Positions 11,131-22,088 of a stretch of 64,000 nt of DNA are shown in pieces. The translations under genes were made by a program, and so were the position numbers. The notes below the pieces were generated by a model. The model made no database searches. It had not been told where the DNA came from and was given only the letters and a program-made list of their open reading frames with translations. Every line of letters begins with the position of its first letter. Position 1 is the first letter of the stretch. Source of the stretch: Setomelanomma holmii (lineage: Eukaryota; Ascomycota; Dothideomycetes; Pleosporales; Phaeosphaeriaceae); the NCBI GenBank assembly GCA_010015745.1, contig ML978185.1, positions 232,730 to 296,729 on the forward strand. Reading direction: 5' to 3'.

Positions 11131-11534
11131 TCTACGTACATGATTTTCCTCTATCGTACCTTAAAACGCCCCGCCAGGTCGTAATGTTGACTTCGATACT
11201 TTCCAAGCATAGTTTCAGAGCAATCAAACCACCGCCCCTAGTAGCGTGTTGTTATCATGGCCAGCATTGACTGCGCCGTAGCCGTGATGCCGAGCCTATA
11301 CCATGCCTCTCATCTGACGCCGTTCTCTATCCACTTCCTGGCCTGAGCGTTCCAGTGACGAAAGCGTGTCTCTACATTATCAGACTGGCACCTCAGTTCA
11401 CAAGGTACATGTGAACTGCATCTCTCACGTGACTCTTTGTCACTTGCTTACTCATCGTGGTTGTGTATATAATCGCTCTCTGTAGCTCTCTCAATACAAC
11501 AACCTTCTGCTTCCTTCATATCTGCTCTGTCCTC
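11131..11534. other. Intergenic
   Basis: About 400 bp. Probably the eroded 5' part of the relic at 10948 plus the 3' flank of the next gene. Nothing else recognised. Confidence 0.4.
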
Positions 11535-12350
11535 TCACATTTGACATACATCACCCGAAGCCCACATGCAGGTCGACAGGTGTTTGAGGGCTTCCTCGGC
11601 CCAGCTGTCTGGCAAGCTTTGGAGATTCGGAAAGATTCGTAGGGTTGGCGAGCACTTAGCAAGCTCAATCCATGCACCCAGTTGTCTCGAAGCTATGTGC
11701 TCCTTGTCTGACTGTAGACGTCCTTTAATTGCCAAGGTCCGGTCACTAAAGATGGGCAGAGTCTGCCCTCGCAGCAGCAACGCCATAGCAAATCCCACTC
11801 CCATCATATTGTGCGGGGCTTGACCTTCGCGACCGAAGTTTAGGTTAATGAATTTGATGTTAACTTGCGGATTTGCTTTGCAGAAGTTGACGAGTTCCGG
11901 CAGGTCATTCGAAGCATTCTGGCTCGGCGAATCCTTTCCAATACCAGGCACAAGAATGATTCGCGTGAGCCACGCCACCTGCGCTTTCGGAAGGTCTAAT
12001 GCGAAAGCGATGAGTTGTTGAACGGGGCGTCTGTCTTCTGGATGGTGCTGAGAGAACCTGACCTCATTGTACTTCAACTCTAATCTTGCCGTCTCGAGGT
12101 AAAGCTGCTTGTTGACGTACTTGGCCTGATTGAACTCCACTACAGGCGAAACTTCCGCGACAGGTGTGGGCTCGTTCGGTTCGCTTCCGTAGGTCGATAG
12201 TAGACAGCGACTCCTGGACGTTTTAGCGACACCAGTGGATGTGATCCGCGCGAAATCAATTGGCAGAGAGGATGTGAGTGTGCTTTCCCATATTTCATTT
12301 CGCAATTCGGCTGGAAGGCCGACCAAGGAAGCTGTAGGTGGCGTAGACAT
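11535..12350 (-). CDS. F-box-like (LPAELRNEI-type) family protein
   Basis: A 271-residue frame from the ATG at 12350 (MSTPPTASLVGL); the frame continues upstream but without an ATG. The N-terminus holds LPAELRNEIWESTL, the short F-box-like/2EXR-type motif common in large Pezizomycotina families. The family core follows: EFNQAKYVNKQLYLETARLELKYNEVRF, then a Leu-rich stretch and NFCKANPQVNIKF. It has the same architecture as 13761-14678 and as the relics at 10039, 10948 and 19277, all on the minus strand. The F-box would suggest a role in SCF ubiquitin ligases, but that is not proven for this family. It may be free of introns. Function unknown. Confidence 0.72.
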   Translation of the reverse strand: MSTPPTASLVGLPAELRNEIWESTLTSSLPIDFARITSTGVAKTSRSRCLLSTYGSEPNEPTPVAEVSPVVEFNQAKYVNKQLYLETARLELKYNEVRFSQHHPEDRRPVQQLIAFALDLPKAQVAWLTRIILVPGIGKDSPSQNASNDLPELVNFCKANPQVNIKFINLNFGREGQAPHNMMGVGFAMALLLRGQTLPIFSDRTLAIKGRLQSDKEHIASRQLGAWIELAKCSPTLRIFPNLQSLPDSWAEEALKHLSTCMWASGDVCQM

Positions 12351-13760
12351 GGTGAGCTCGGGGAACCTCGATGCAGCTCTCAGTGTGCCTGAGTGAGGTT
12401 GTGCGGTCGGGCTGGAGAGCGAAATAGTTGATAGGACTCTCAACTTAAGCGATTGGGTGCTCAAGCAAGCGCGTGAGGGAGCTGATGGATCGGAAAGTGA
12501 CGTCAGGCATCGTGGGGTCTAGTCAGGTGATCAAACCTTCACCAGTGACCACCGACCAAGGGCGTTTGTATGGCTACAGTGCTCATCTAGGATCTGCGGG
12601 TAGACCGAATTTGTCTCTCTCGCGTCTTCTTGTTTCCATGTGGTGGCTGTCCGACTCACTGTAGCTGCCTGGGCGGAACTTTTAGTAGTGAGCTCTTCCC
12701 TGGAGGCATAACTGACATGTGGAGCTACCAATTTAAGGGCAATCATGCGATTGCCTTTGCACTGCTCACCTGAGTTTGTAGCCTTGCTGGCACGAAGCTC
12801 AGGCTAAGTGAGAGCGCGCGTCCGCAGTCTAGGTGAGAGCGGGAACCACCTCGACCTTATATACTCTAATGATGGCGAACTCCCATCAACAGGCGCCTCA
12901 GCTTAGGGATTGCTGGTCTAGCTTCGTATCGGTCGGGTTCACAAACTTGGTATCTAACATCAACTAGTGTTCGTGGCGATCTTACGCGTTAGCATATACC
13001 AAACCAACCTTGTAACTCTGAGCGCGCCTGTTCGATCCTCACTTCTACCAGAAATGATTGGAACGGAAAATTAATTCGCCTGGTTTACATGTCGCTCAAC
13101 TCCCACAAAGATGAGTGGGATCGGGTGCTTTTTTGCTTCCTTCTCGTCTCACACACATTAGCTAGGTTTACGAGCACACCGTAGCCGGCTAGTAAACAGT
13201 AGGTAGTAAATGACTGAGTTCAGGTGCCAATATAACACATCTCAAGATACGCGTATCTTTTGGCGAAAAGCACGCTACCGTAATTATCGCCAGCATAAAC
13301 ACACCAGTCACGGATTCGGAGAATGGATGATCATGGAAATGAGTAGGATGTAAAAGAGTTACACCAGAAGTCTCGAACCAGGTGCGTAACGCAAGGTAGC
13401 TTGCTTCATCATACAATAACAGAGTTCGAAGCGTACAAGTCGACGCAACCTGCGGTAGTCATTCATCGAGAAGAATGGAATAGATAATGACACTAACATT
13501 GATTGCTGACTGTTGAACAATAACGGCCGCATCATTCTTGGAACTTAATTGCTTGGCTTCACACAGCACTGTATGTTAAGCCAGTCAAAAGTAACCACGG
13601 TGGAACCAATCAAGTCGAAGGTCCCTAACTACTACGGCCAGCTACACCTGCTGTGTAGGGTGCAAAAGCGGAAATCCTAGCTTCTAAGATTTGACTCCCA
13701 GAAGTGCTGCAATGGAGTGTCTACGTCACCCTCCACCACTCTGAGCAGCCTGGTGGTCTC
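12351..13760. other. Intergenic, 1.4 kb, no gene recognised
   Basis: Frames on both strands are short, start at non-ATG codons or lack domains. A T-arm-like string near 13040 (TGTTCGATCCTCAC) lacks a pairing stem and a tRNA body. No repeat was identified. Confidence 0.45.
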
Positions 13761-14678
13761 TCAAGCTGCGGTGATGCCACACTTCAGCCAGCCTTCCGCG
13801 TAGTCTTTCAGAATCGCGTAATCAGCCTCGGCCAAGTCCGAGACATCCGCGACATGCCTCAACTTGTACATAGCCTCACTAAAGGAGCATGCAGGCCATA
13901 TACTGAACTTCTTGACGCCCTGGAGCAGATGCTGAATGTTCCAGATCTCTCTCCAGTGCCGAGCCTCGTCGTATGTGAACCGTATGCCTGGTCCAAATAA
14001 TTGGTTGTTGACTTCATTCCCGGCTTGATCGCCTTGAAGAGCTGCGGTGAGGCAGGACCCAGCTACCATGAAATCCATGCATGGAATGCATTCGTCGTCG
14101 TCATCGTCATCGTCATCATCGCATCGGAAGTTCTCGAAGTGATAGCGTACTTCCACGTGAGGGTGCTGTTTACAAAACATGGCGAGCGGCGGAAGATCCA
14201 GCATTGGTGGTGCTATCCGATGGGTCAATGTCAGGCACTTGACGCCTGTAGATATGATAACGATCGAAAGCCATTGAAGCTTGTGGGGTGCCATCTGCGC
14301 CACGAAATCCAGACACCATCGGTCCGCTGACTTAAGGCATATGTCGTCAGGTGGCGACAGATGCGGGCTCGAATGGAACGGCGCCAGAACTTGTGGAAAG
14401 AAAAGAACTGCATTGAAGCGGATCTCGAGTCCAGAGGTCTCGGCATGGAGCTGTTGAAAGACAAATTTGAGTTGGTTGAAGGAGGGGTGATGGTCGCTTT
14501 CCGGATCGTTGAAATGCCTGGCCTCGATTAAGCGGTGGCGATGCGAGACCATGGGTGTCATAGGCATGAATGTAGTACGAGGCTGACAACGGTGTAGCGG
14601 TTTCGAGGACGTCAACGAGTACACAAAGATGTTGTTGCGGTGTTCTGGTGGCAGTTGAAGTAGAGAGGAGGCGCTCAT
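13761..14678 (-). CDS. F-box-like family protein (second intact paralogue)
   Basis: A 305-residue frame with an ATG at 14678. It starts MSASSLLQLPPEHRNNIFVYSL, the F-box-like motif, then SFNQLKFVFQQLHAETSGLEIRFNAVLF, the family core shared with 11535-12350. MFCKQHPHVEVRYHFENF corresponds to NFCKANPQVNIKFINLNF in that gene. An eight-Asp run (14093-14121, GAT/GAC repeats) sits between this block and the C-terminal Leu-rich segment and is likely length-variable. No introns are needed. The role is inferred only from the family. Confidence 0.72.
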   Translation of the reverse strand: MSASSLLQLPPEHRNNIFVYSLTSSKPLHRCQPRTTFMPMTPMVSHRHRLIEARHFNDPESDHHPSFNQLKFVFQQLHAETSGLEIRFNAVLFFPQVLAPFHSSPHLSPPDDICLKSADRWCLDFVAQMAPHKLQWLSIVIISTGVKCLTLTHRIAPPMLDLPPLAMFCKQHPHVEVRYHFENFRCDDDDDDDDDECIPCMDFMVAGSCLTAALQGDQAGNEVNNQLFGPGIRFTYDEARHWREIWNIQHLLQGVKKFSIWPACSFSEAMYKLRHVADVSDLAEADYAILKDYAEGWLKCGITAA

Positions 14679-14953
14679 AGTTGCGGCTGCGGATGGTACG
14701 CCCGTTCTCGGATTGGCTCAAGGTTGGATTGAGGTTGAATTGGTGTAAAGTCCACGCTTGAACTTCTCGATTTGATCAAGAAGACTGGTCGTTGGGATGG
14801 AGTAAGATATATATCTGTTGGGCGGTAATCGTGTTTCGCTAAACGAGGTGAACGTGCGTGAGACGCTGCGACTTGTTGCTAGTTGTGGCGCAGGCTCAGC
14901 GATAGAAGTGGCACCTGAAAATCCCTCTATCCATCGATTCCACTTCCACAGGC

Positions 14954-16671
14954 TCACAGCTTGGCCTTGGGTGCCACACCTAGAGGTCTGTCGTCCTTGC
15001 TCCTTTCCTTCAGAACACGTCTAAGAATCTTGCCGCTCGCGCTCTTAGGTATTTCGTCGACGAACACAATGCCACCTCGGAGTCTCTTGTGATTCGCAAC
15101 CTTCTTAGTCAGCCAGTCGACGATGGCTGCAGCCTCTGCCTCTCCAGCGCTGCCACCTTGGGCTTGTGAAGCTACAACGTATGCTCGCGGAACCTCGGTG
15201 TGCTGATGGTCATCATTAACGCCAATGACAGCGACGTCGTCGATACCGTCGTTTTCCATGAGCTTCCCCTCGAGCTCAGCAGGTGGTACTTGGAAGCCTT
15301 TGTACTTGATCAGCTCCTTCACACGGTCGGTAATATAGAAGTTGTGTTGTTCGTCTTGAAAGCCGATATCGCCGGTCTTGAAGTAGCCTTCTTCGGTTAT
15401 GGCTTCCTTTGTCGCGGCTTCGTTCTTCCAGTACCCTTTGAACACATTCGGGCCACTCAACCATAATTCACCAACCTCTCCAGGGCCAAGCTCTTTCCCC
15501 TCGGCAGACATATACTTGGCAAGCATGTTAGGAAACATCTTTCCAACAGATCCTACCGAGCTGTACCATTCGTCCCAAGGCTGTGACACAATTAGCCTCC
15601 TATCCAATTTGCTATTAACATCGGAGCGTCCGTCCCACTCACCTGAGTATGTGTCATCGGACTTGTTTCACTCAGGCCATAGGCTTGATTGATTCTGAGC
15701 TTCAGCCGCTTGTGTACGGCGTCTACCAACTCTTTCGTGAGAGGCGCGGCGCCACTTGTGATCATCTTGAGCGAGGACAAATCATATTTCTCGACCATCT
15801 TATCTCTTGCTAGACGCACTATGACGGGTGGGGCGACATAGATGAAGGTAACTTTATGCTTTTGTATGGTCTCCAGGAATGTCTTCATCTCAAAAGCAGG
15901 CATTACGACAAGCTCGATGCCACGGTGTAGCATTTGATGGACCAGCCCGGTGAGGCCATAGATATGAAAGAAGGGCAAAACACCTAAGAAGATGTCATTG
16001 TCGTGGGAATAGTGGTTTCCGACAGCACCGTGGATCATGAGTACATCGGAGACAATATTGCGGTGCGTCAACATGACACCTTTTGGCAGCCCAGTCGTGC
16101 CGGAGGAAAACGCTAGAAATGCGAGATCCTCAGGCTTCGCTCTCCGCCTGCGGTAGCGTAACGCTCCCGAAGTTTTGCGAATGTTGGACCAGTGTTTGAC
16201 TCGATATGAATCGTCTTTTTCGGCTCCCAGCAGAATGACTCTATCATTTGGAATGCCGACTTTTTGCGCTGCCTTCAGAGCGGTCTCCAGGAATTGCTTC
16301 GTCGTGACAAGGGCACGAGCGCCGGAGTTGTCCAATTGATAGGCGAGTTCATCGGTTGAGTACCCGGGGTTCGCAGGTGTAACAATTCCACCGGCAAAAA
16401 ACGTCCCATAGATGACTGGCGCGATATCGATGTCGTTTGGCGCATACAGCGCAAGAACTTCATCCTTCTGCCAGTCCCAAAGATTACACAAACCTTCGCC
16501 AAACAATGTTGCGTGCGTCTTGACTTCCGCAAACGTATACTTTCGATCTGAGTTGATGGCGCGATATATGACCTTATCATCTGAGAAGTCTCGGTCTTTG
16601 CGATCGAACATAAGACCCCAAAGGTCTACATCGGGAATGTCGATGTTCGGAAAAGGCGACTTGGTCGGCAT
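14954..16671 (-). CDS. Peroxisomal 4-coumarate-CoA-ligase-like acyl-CoA synthetase
   Basis: Exons 16671-15643 and 15580-14954, joined over a 62-nt intron (donor GTGAGTGG, acceptor CACAG, phase 0), give 551 residues. ANL-superfamily motifs appear in order: the AMP-binding P-loop FSSGTTGLPKGVMLTH (about 188-203), INQAYGLSETSP, YFKTGDIGF, the hinge region VKELIKYKGFQVPPAELE, and PKSASGKILRR with the catalytic Lys. The C-terminus AKL is a type 1 peroxisomal signal. The enzyme should activate a carboxylic acid (phenylpropanoid-like, fatty or secondary-metabolite acid) to its CoA ester inside peroxisomes. It is transcribed away from the P450 at 17318 with 646 bp between their start codons, so they may share a promoter and a pathway. 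The substrate cannot be read from sequence. Confidence 0.93.
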
Positions 16672-17317
16672 GCTGGGCAGCAGGAGGTCTCAGCGACGAG
16701 GTAGATTGCAGCAGGTCGGGATACTGAAGATGCGAGTGGGAACAGTTTTCGTTAAATCGACATGCATCTGGGACTTCTTCAAGGCTCGAGGTGTTGGTAA
16801 GCTGTCTGGAGTTGACAGGGGGCGGGGAACCTCGGCTTGCAGCCTCATGACGTAGTCAAGTCCGTCTGGCCGCACTTTCTACCACAGGAATTAATCTTAA
16901 TTTTCACCCAAAACGCATTCTACAGATCAGTGCGATCGCTCTTGATAGTTAACTGTATCATGTGACTTCGATGGGCAGAATCCCGCAAGATCTCACATGG
17001 GTCCACACGAGGATCCACTGGATGTTCCGTTTAACACGGGACGATTCCGAGCTTCGAAACTGCCGACAGAATCCCCTACCAACCACGGCCCTTCTGTCGC
17101 ATCAGATAATGTTGCGCGTGCGGGGTCAAAGCCACATGAGCGGAACTGTACTCGGAAACGGCGGGAGTGATTGTTCGCTTCGAGATGGCCGGTGATAGCT
17201 GGTCTGCATGATAGCTAGTCACAGGCAGATTGATCCACTGCACTTCTGTTCATGAGTGTGTTATTCACGTATCTGTAAAGACTGATCCTCGTTACTCCCA
17301 ACCGTGCACTGGGAATC
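16672..17317. promoter_or_regulatory. Shared divergent promoter region, acyl-CoA ligase / P450
   Basis: The whole 646-bp space between two divergent start codons, with no supported frame in it. It is the only place for both promoters. I did not recognise a specific binding site. Confidence 0.45.
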
Positions 17318-19045
17318 ATGCTACTACTACAGTTTCTGGAACACTTGTCGCCTCTGCTAATTATCACAATCCTCTTCCCTTGGGTGACTGCTCATCTGAT
17401 ATACAATAAATACGGTACGCGCTTGAACCACATTCCTGGACCTTTCTGGGCAAGCTTTTCGGACTTCTACCGACTATACATTGTATGGGGACGTCGACCA
17501 GAGCGATGGCATATTCAACTTCACGAGCAGTACGGCGAATTGGTCAGGATTGGACCCAAGACGGTAATATGCTCGAGCAACAAAGCCGCCAAGAAGGTAT
17601 ATGCTTTGAACGCAGGCTTTGTAAAGGTGAGTCGGTATTCTTTTCGCAACATGCTTCAGCTACTAAGTATCTGATTTGCAGTCCGAATTCTATCCCGTGC
17701 AGCGTGCACTGTCGAAGGGTGTTCCTCTCGTAACTTTGTTCACCTCGACGGACGAGATCTTTCATGCAAAATTGCGACGCGCCGTCAATAATGCCTACGC
17801 GATGAGCTCACTGGTTCAATTCGAACCGCTTGTCGATTCGACCATCGCTGAGTTTCTTGTGCAAATGCGCAGCCGAAACTTCGTCCATAACGGAGTCAGC
17901 ACAATCTTCGACTTTGGCGAATGGCTCCAGTATTTTGCATTCGACGTTATTTGCGAGCTAACATATTCTAAACGTATGGGCTTCGTGGATCGTGGAGAAG
18001 ATGTCGAAAACATCATATCTGACCTGCAGTGGGTCTTAAACTACGCCGCCGTGGTACGCTCACAGCCTGAGACCTTTTGAATTGCGACTGATTAAGTCTA
18101 TAGATTGGCCAAGTCCCCATACTCGACAATGTGTTCCTCAAGAACCCGATTCGGAAACTGATGAGCGCTTGGGGTTGGATTCGTGGAACGCCCGTCGCTC
18201 ACTTTGCCTTGAGACGCATCGCAGAGACACAAGCTGAAGCCCAGGACTCTACGGAGAAGAAGTATGATCCTTCAACTGCTGGGCCACGTCGAGACTTCCT
18301 TTCTCGTTTCCAAGAGGCGCATACAAAAGAGCCAGACTTCATTAGCAATGAGCGCGTTCTGGCACTGACTGTCGCAAACATGATCGCAGGATCCGACACA
18401 ACTGCTACTTCTCTCCGCGCCATCTTCTACAATCTAGTATGCAATCCGGATAAGCTTGAAAAGCTTCGTACTGAATTGAATGGAGTTTGGGCAAAGAGAG
18501 ATGTCCAGCGGCCTGGTAAACTGCTCACCTGGGAAGAAGTGCGCGAGCTTCCATATCTCAGCGCCGTCATCAATGAGTCGCTTCGCACACATCCAGCTGC
18601 TGGTCTCGCATTGGAGCGAATCGTCCCTGCTAACGGCCTGCACATCGGCGAGACAGTCATACCAGGCGGAACAAACATTGGCTGCAATGCTTGGGTGCTG
18701 CATTTAGACGAACATATCTGGGGACCACATCCTGACGAATGGAAACCCGAGCGCTGGACTGATGCGACTGCTAACCAGAAAGCGGAAATGAAGAACAGTC
18801 TGTTCACCTTCGGTGCAGGCGCTCGCACTTGCATAGGGAAGAATGTCAGTTATCTAGAGATGTACAAGCTGGTGCCTGCAGTATTGCGTGAATTCGATGT
18901 AGGTCGCTCTTGCAGCGCTCGAAATAAATTTTGCTAATCATATGATTAGATCAAATTGGCATATCCCGACAAGGAATGGACGTTACACAATGCGTGGTTC
19001 GTGAAGCAGTCTGACTTTTACGTAAAGCTACAGAGTAGGCAATGA
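17318..19045 (+). CDS. Cytochrome P450 monooxygenase
   Basis: Four exons (17318-17626, 17682-18053, 18104-18898, 18950-19045), all joined in phase 0 over introns of 50-55 nt, encode 523 residues. An N-terminal hydrophobic anchor (about residues 8-27) is followed by HIPGPFW. Family motifs are AGSDTTAT (I helix, oxygen activation), ESLR (ExxR), PERW, and the haem loop FGAGARTCIGKN with its axial Cys. The overall look (pisatin-demethylase-like, AHLIYNKYGTRLNHIPGP) suggests a microsomal class II P450. It acts at the endoplasmic reticulum with a P450 reductase. Divergent arrangement with the peroxisomal ligase suggests a small catabolic or detoxification module; that is inference. The gene has no visible defect. 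Confidence 0.94.
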
Positions 19046-19276
19046 ACACTTCGGAGCTTAGTATACTATCCCTTCCGATATGCCCTCCTGCTCAGCATAC
19101 TAGCTTCCCAGGCTGTCGCTCTCTTGCGGTACTTCGTGGACGCGCTCTCATCTTCTAACCCGAGAAAGTTACAAACAGCCGTCAGTTCCAATAATTCCGC
19201 TACGCCCCGTAAGCATGTCCAGCAAAGCTGCAACGTGCTAAACTCCCTCGGAGAACCATCGCCGAATGTAGTAAAT

Positions 19277-20050
19277 TCATGTTGTCTCTAGCAGAGTTTT
19301 CCAGTCAGGACGTTCGCTGGCGATCCGCCCAAGAACGCTCTCAATGGTAGCCTCGCGGTCTTTACTGAGTCCAGGACGGATTCGAAAGTTTGGAGGCGCG
19401 CGAATATCATTTTCGTTCACGTACTTGAGCCATGTGTCTTTCCAGACGTTACGAGTCCTCGCGAACAATAGCCACACCACGTCAGGAAGATCGTCGCTAA
19501 GGTCGAGTCCACGAAGTGCCCATTCGTAAAGCATGCCTGTCCTTATGAAACATAGGAGACAAGCCTCCGAGACGTGCCATGCTCCAAAGCCGTCAGTCTT
19601 CAGGGAGACCTTGATGTCTGGGTTGAACTTGCAGAAATTGATGATCCCAATCGTAGTTTCGACCGTGCAAGGGAAATAAGGAGGTTCGAAACCGGTGTAT
19701 TGGTGTGGGCCGTCGGGAAAGTTGAGAGTCATTGTTGTTCGAGCAAGCCAACTGATCCGCTTTCCGATATACATGGCAAAATCTCGGAGTTAGTGATCGA
19801 AGTCGATATTGTGACCCATCGTGTGACGAAGGGTAAAGTCGTTGAACTTCAACTCAAGCCACACCGTTTCGGCGTCAAATTGAAGACAGGTGTATTTCAG
19901 CTGGTTGTACTCAGGCATCGCTGGATCAGCTGGGCCTGACAGGACGAGAATCACTCGCCGTACTACCGCTCTATCGGAAAAATTGGCCATGCGGCAAGGA
20001 TGGTACAGGCCGCCACACAAGCTGCAAAGAGTCGGAGGCAGACAGCGCAT
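19277..20050 (-). pseudogene. F-box-like family member with one nonsense codon (relic 3)
   Basis: From the ATG at 20050 (MRCLPPTL) to a stop at 19277, one frame is broken only by TAA at 19790-19792 in the context DFDH*LRDFAMYIGKR. CAA to TAA (C-A to T-A) is a RIP-type change. The upstream part has EYNQLKYTCLQFDAETVWLELKFNDF, the family core seen at 11535 and 13761. The downstream part has NFCKFNPDIKVSL, matching NFCKANPQVNIKF. The F-box-like motif itself is degraded (LPPTLCSLCGGLY). No GT-AG pair removes the stop in frame that I could find. A translated 86-residue N-terminal fragment is the alternative. Confidence 0.65.
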
Positions 20051-20787
20051 AGCCACATATGCAATTGCGAATCTCGGGCGGGGGGGTCAAGAGCGTCTTG
20101 GGCGAGCTAGAGCTCTGTTGATCTGCATAAAAGTTCGTTCGATGCATTGTGGCGCGGGTTGTCTGGTTGAGTCTTCAGTTAGTTGAGCTGTGTCTGGCGG
20201 TTGGATATAGAAGATGCACCTAATGGTTGGTGTTGCCACTTTAAATCCACAAGCGCACAAGCCTACGAGCCATCCGCAAGACAAGCGGTCTTCCCTAGTT
20301 GCAAGGCCAAGTGGACGCAGAGGCATTCAAACGACCGCGGTTCAGGTGATACGATATGATCACCGTCCTTCAATTCGCGTCATTATGCTCAACCTATGCG
20401 TCCTTGACGTCGCTGGCCATCTTTTCGCCCAGTTCTGGCAGCCGGTTTGATGTGCTTGCGAACAGATTGGCTGCATAGTGCGAGCTGAGCGAATACAAGC
20501 GAGCAACGATATCTTATCCATTTAGCAAACGAGCGCTCCATTGAACACGCTGAATCAGAATAGCTGTTGACTTCCTTATGTTCGATATCGACGACCTGAA
20601 TTCCGAAGTGTGCAGCTGGCATTGACTCTCGATGCTGTTGGCAGAGTTTGGCTCGCTTGGCCATCCTATACAGGCCGTCTTGGGAGTAGAGCCACTCATA
20701 CAGGTCATGAGTGGGTGCTTGTTCAAATCGTCGAAACAGTAGCAGAACGATATGCCAAGACATGCGTAACAAGCAATGAGATGTTCA
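20051..20787. other. Intergenic
   Basis: About 740 bp. A minus-strand frame (20389-20772) and several plus-strand frames are without domains. A G7 run sits near 20080. Nothing recognised. Confidence 0.4.
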
Positions 20788-22088
20788 TCATCCTTCTTCC
20801 ATCGAGTCTAGGCGCTGAAAGGCCTGTATGTCGGTGACATTGCCGAGCTGTGCCGAAGCTTTCTGGCTCCTCTGATTTTCCGACATGCTACTCAATGGGA
20901 TGCTTCTCGGCTTGGTCTTGGCCGAGGAAGCTCGGCCCGTTCGCAGGCTGTTCGGGATGAGTCGCACGAACATGGGCCGCAGCGCTGGGATGCTAACGCA
21001 GCCTATGCCCAGGCTGCATTCGATGACTGACAAGTTCAGGCTCGGAACGCTTTGGAAAGGGAACTCTAAGACTCGTAGATTATGTAAGTATGCGATTCGG
21101 GCTATGCCTGCTACACAAGCCCCTGCGCCTCCGGCAAAGAGTATGCATAAGATGACTCGTTGCCTCGGAGGCATTTCTGTTCGGGGTGGAGGCGTCAGCG
21201 AGTTCCTTGGCATCAATCAATGAAGTACGTACTCAGCCTCCAGAGGTGCGGTATGGGGGAGATGCACAAAACAATGTCAGTCAAAACGTTGACTGACGAG
21301 CTCGCGTAAAGGTAGTCTACGTAGTTCAAGCAAGATTGCTGTGCAGTATAGTCCCAAGCGCCGTATATCGGCCGACATTGAACTGGTCAAGGCAGCCTAA
21401 AGTCAGCAGGGGTCGCAGAAGTTAAGCGCTCGATGGGACGACAAACAGATGGTGACAAAGATACCGCAGATCCATAGACCAACAGTCACAGCCAGTGTGA
21501 TGTACATGATCATTCGAAAGGTCCTAGCCTGGATGAAGCGCAGGTATGATGAGATGATGGCGATCTTTGTCGTGAAGATGCTAAAGGCATATAATATCTG
21601 ACAAATGAAAAGAAACTGCGAGGGTCAGGTCGGCTCAACGTCAAGTTCTAAGATCTGCTACATACCAGGATACAACTTTTGACTGAATTGAATATTTCGG
21701 CAAGTGGAAACAGCCAAATGTGTTTGCCGAGCCCTTTTCGAGTTGCTGCCGCAGACGTGAGCTTCAGGCAGATCTCGGAGCTCACCACTTACCAGCTATA
21801 CATGTTGCCGCGAGTGCTAGGGTGAATGCCGCGGCAACCACGATGAGTACTGCAACAACATCAGTAATTCATACTCAGCATGTTGATAGATGACTCACTG
21901 TCGTCGGCGAAGAAGTGCTTGACAAATTTAGCTCTCGCGAATAGTCACAGACTGACTACGACGACCACGAGGATGATCAGGATGATGTTTGTCGTCTGAA
22001 CGCTCTCGACTCTGGACCAAGTATCATTAAAGTTCAACTGACTGATGTCCACGCGAACACCACCGAAGTCGACATACTGCCCGGACAT
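20788..22088 (-). pseudogene. PTH11-like seven-helix membrane receptor, one in-frame TGA
   Basis: Six exons (22088-21899, 21849-21793, 21745-21666, 21597-21447, 21382-21233, 21176-20788) sum to 1017 nt, exactly 339 codons. Introns are 47-68 nt (donors GTGAGT, GTAAGT, GTATGT, GTTTGT, GTACGT). The spliced protein has all seven helices of the fungal rhodopsin-fold/PTH11 family. Landmarks are LGKHIWL, the pre-TM4/5 signature FVTIFQCRPIYGAWDYT, ASSSVNVLTDIVLCISPIPHLW, and VIECSLGIGCVSIPALRPMF. One TGA (21945-21947) interrupts the end of helix 1 (VVVVVSL*LFARAKF), where Arg is usual (CGA to TGA). The stop is followed by CTA, the known readthrough context. It is either a young pseudogene, a sequencing error, or a readthrough gene. 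Such receptors sit in the plasma membrane and sense surfaces or nutrients. Confidence 0.85.

Noticed and set aside
13000..13060. Possible tRNA suggested by TGTTCGATCC
   Set aside because: No pairing T-stem and no A-box at a suitable distance.
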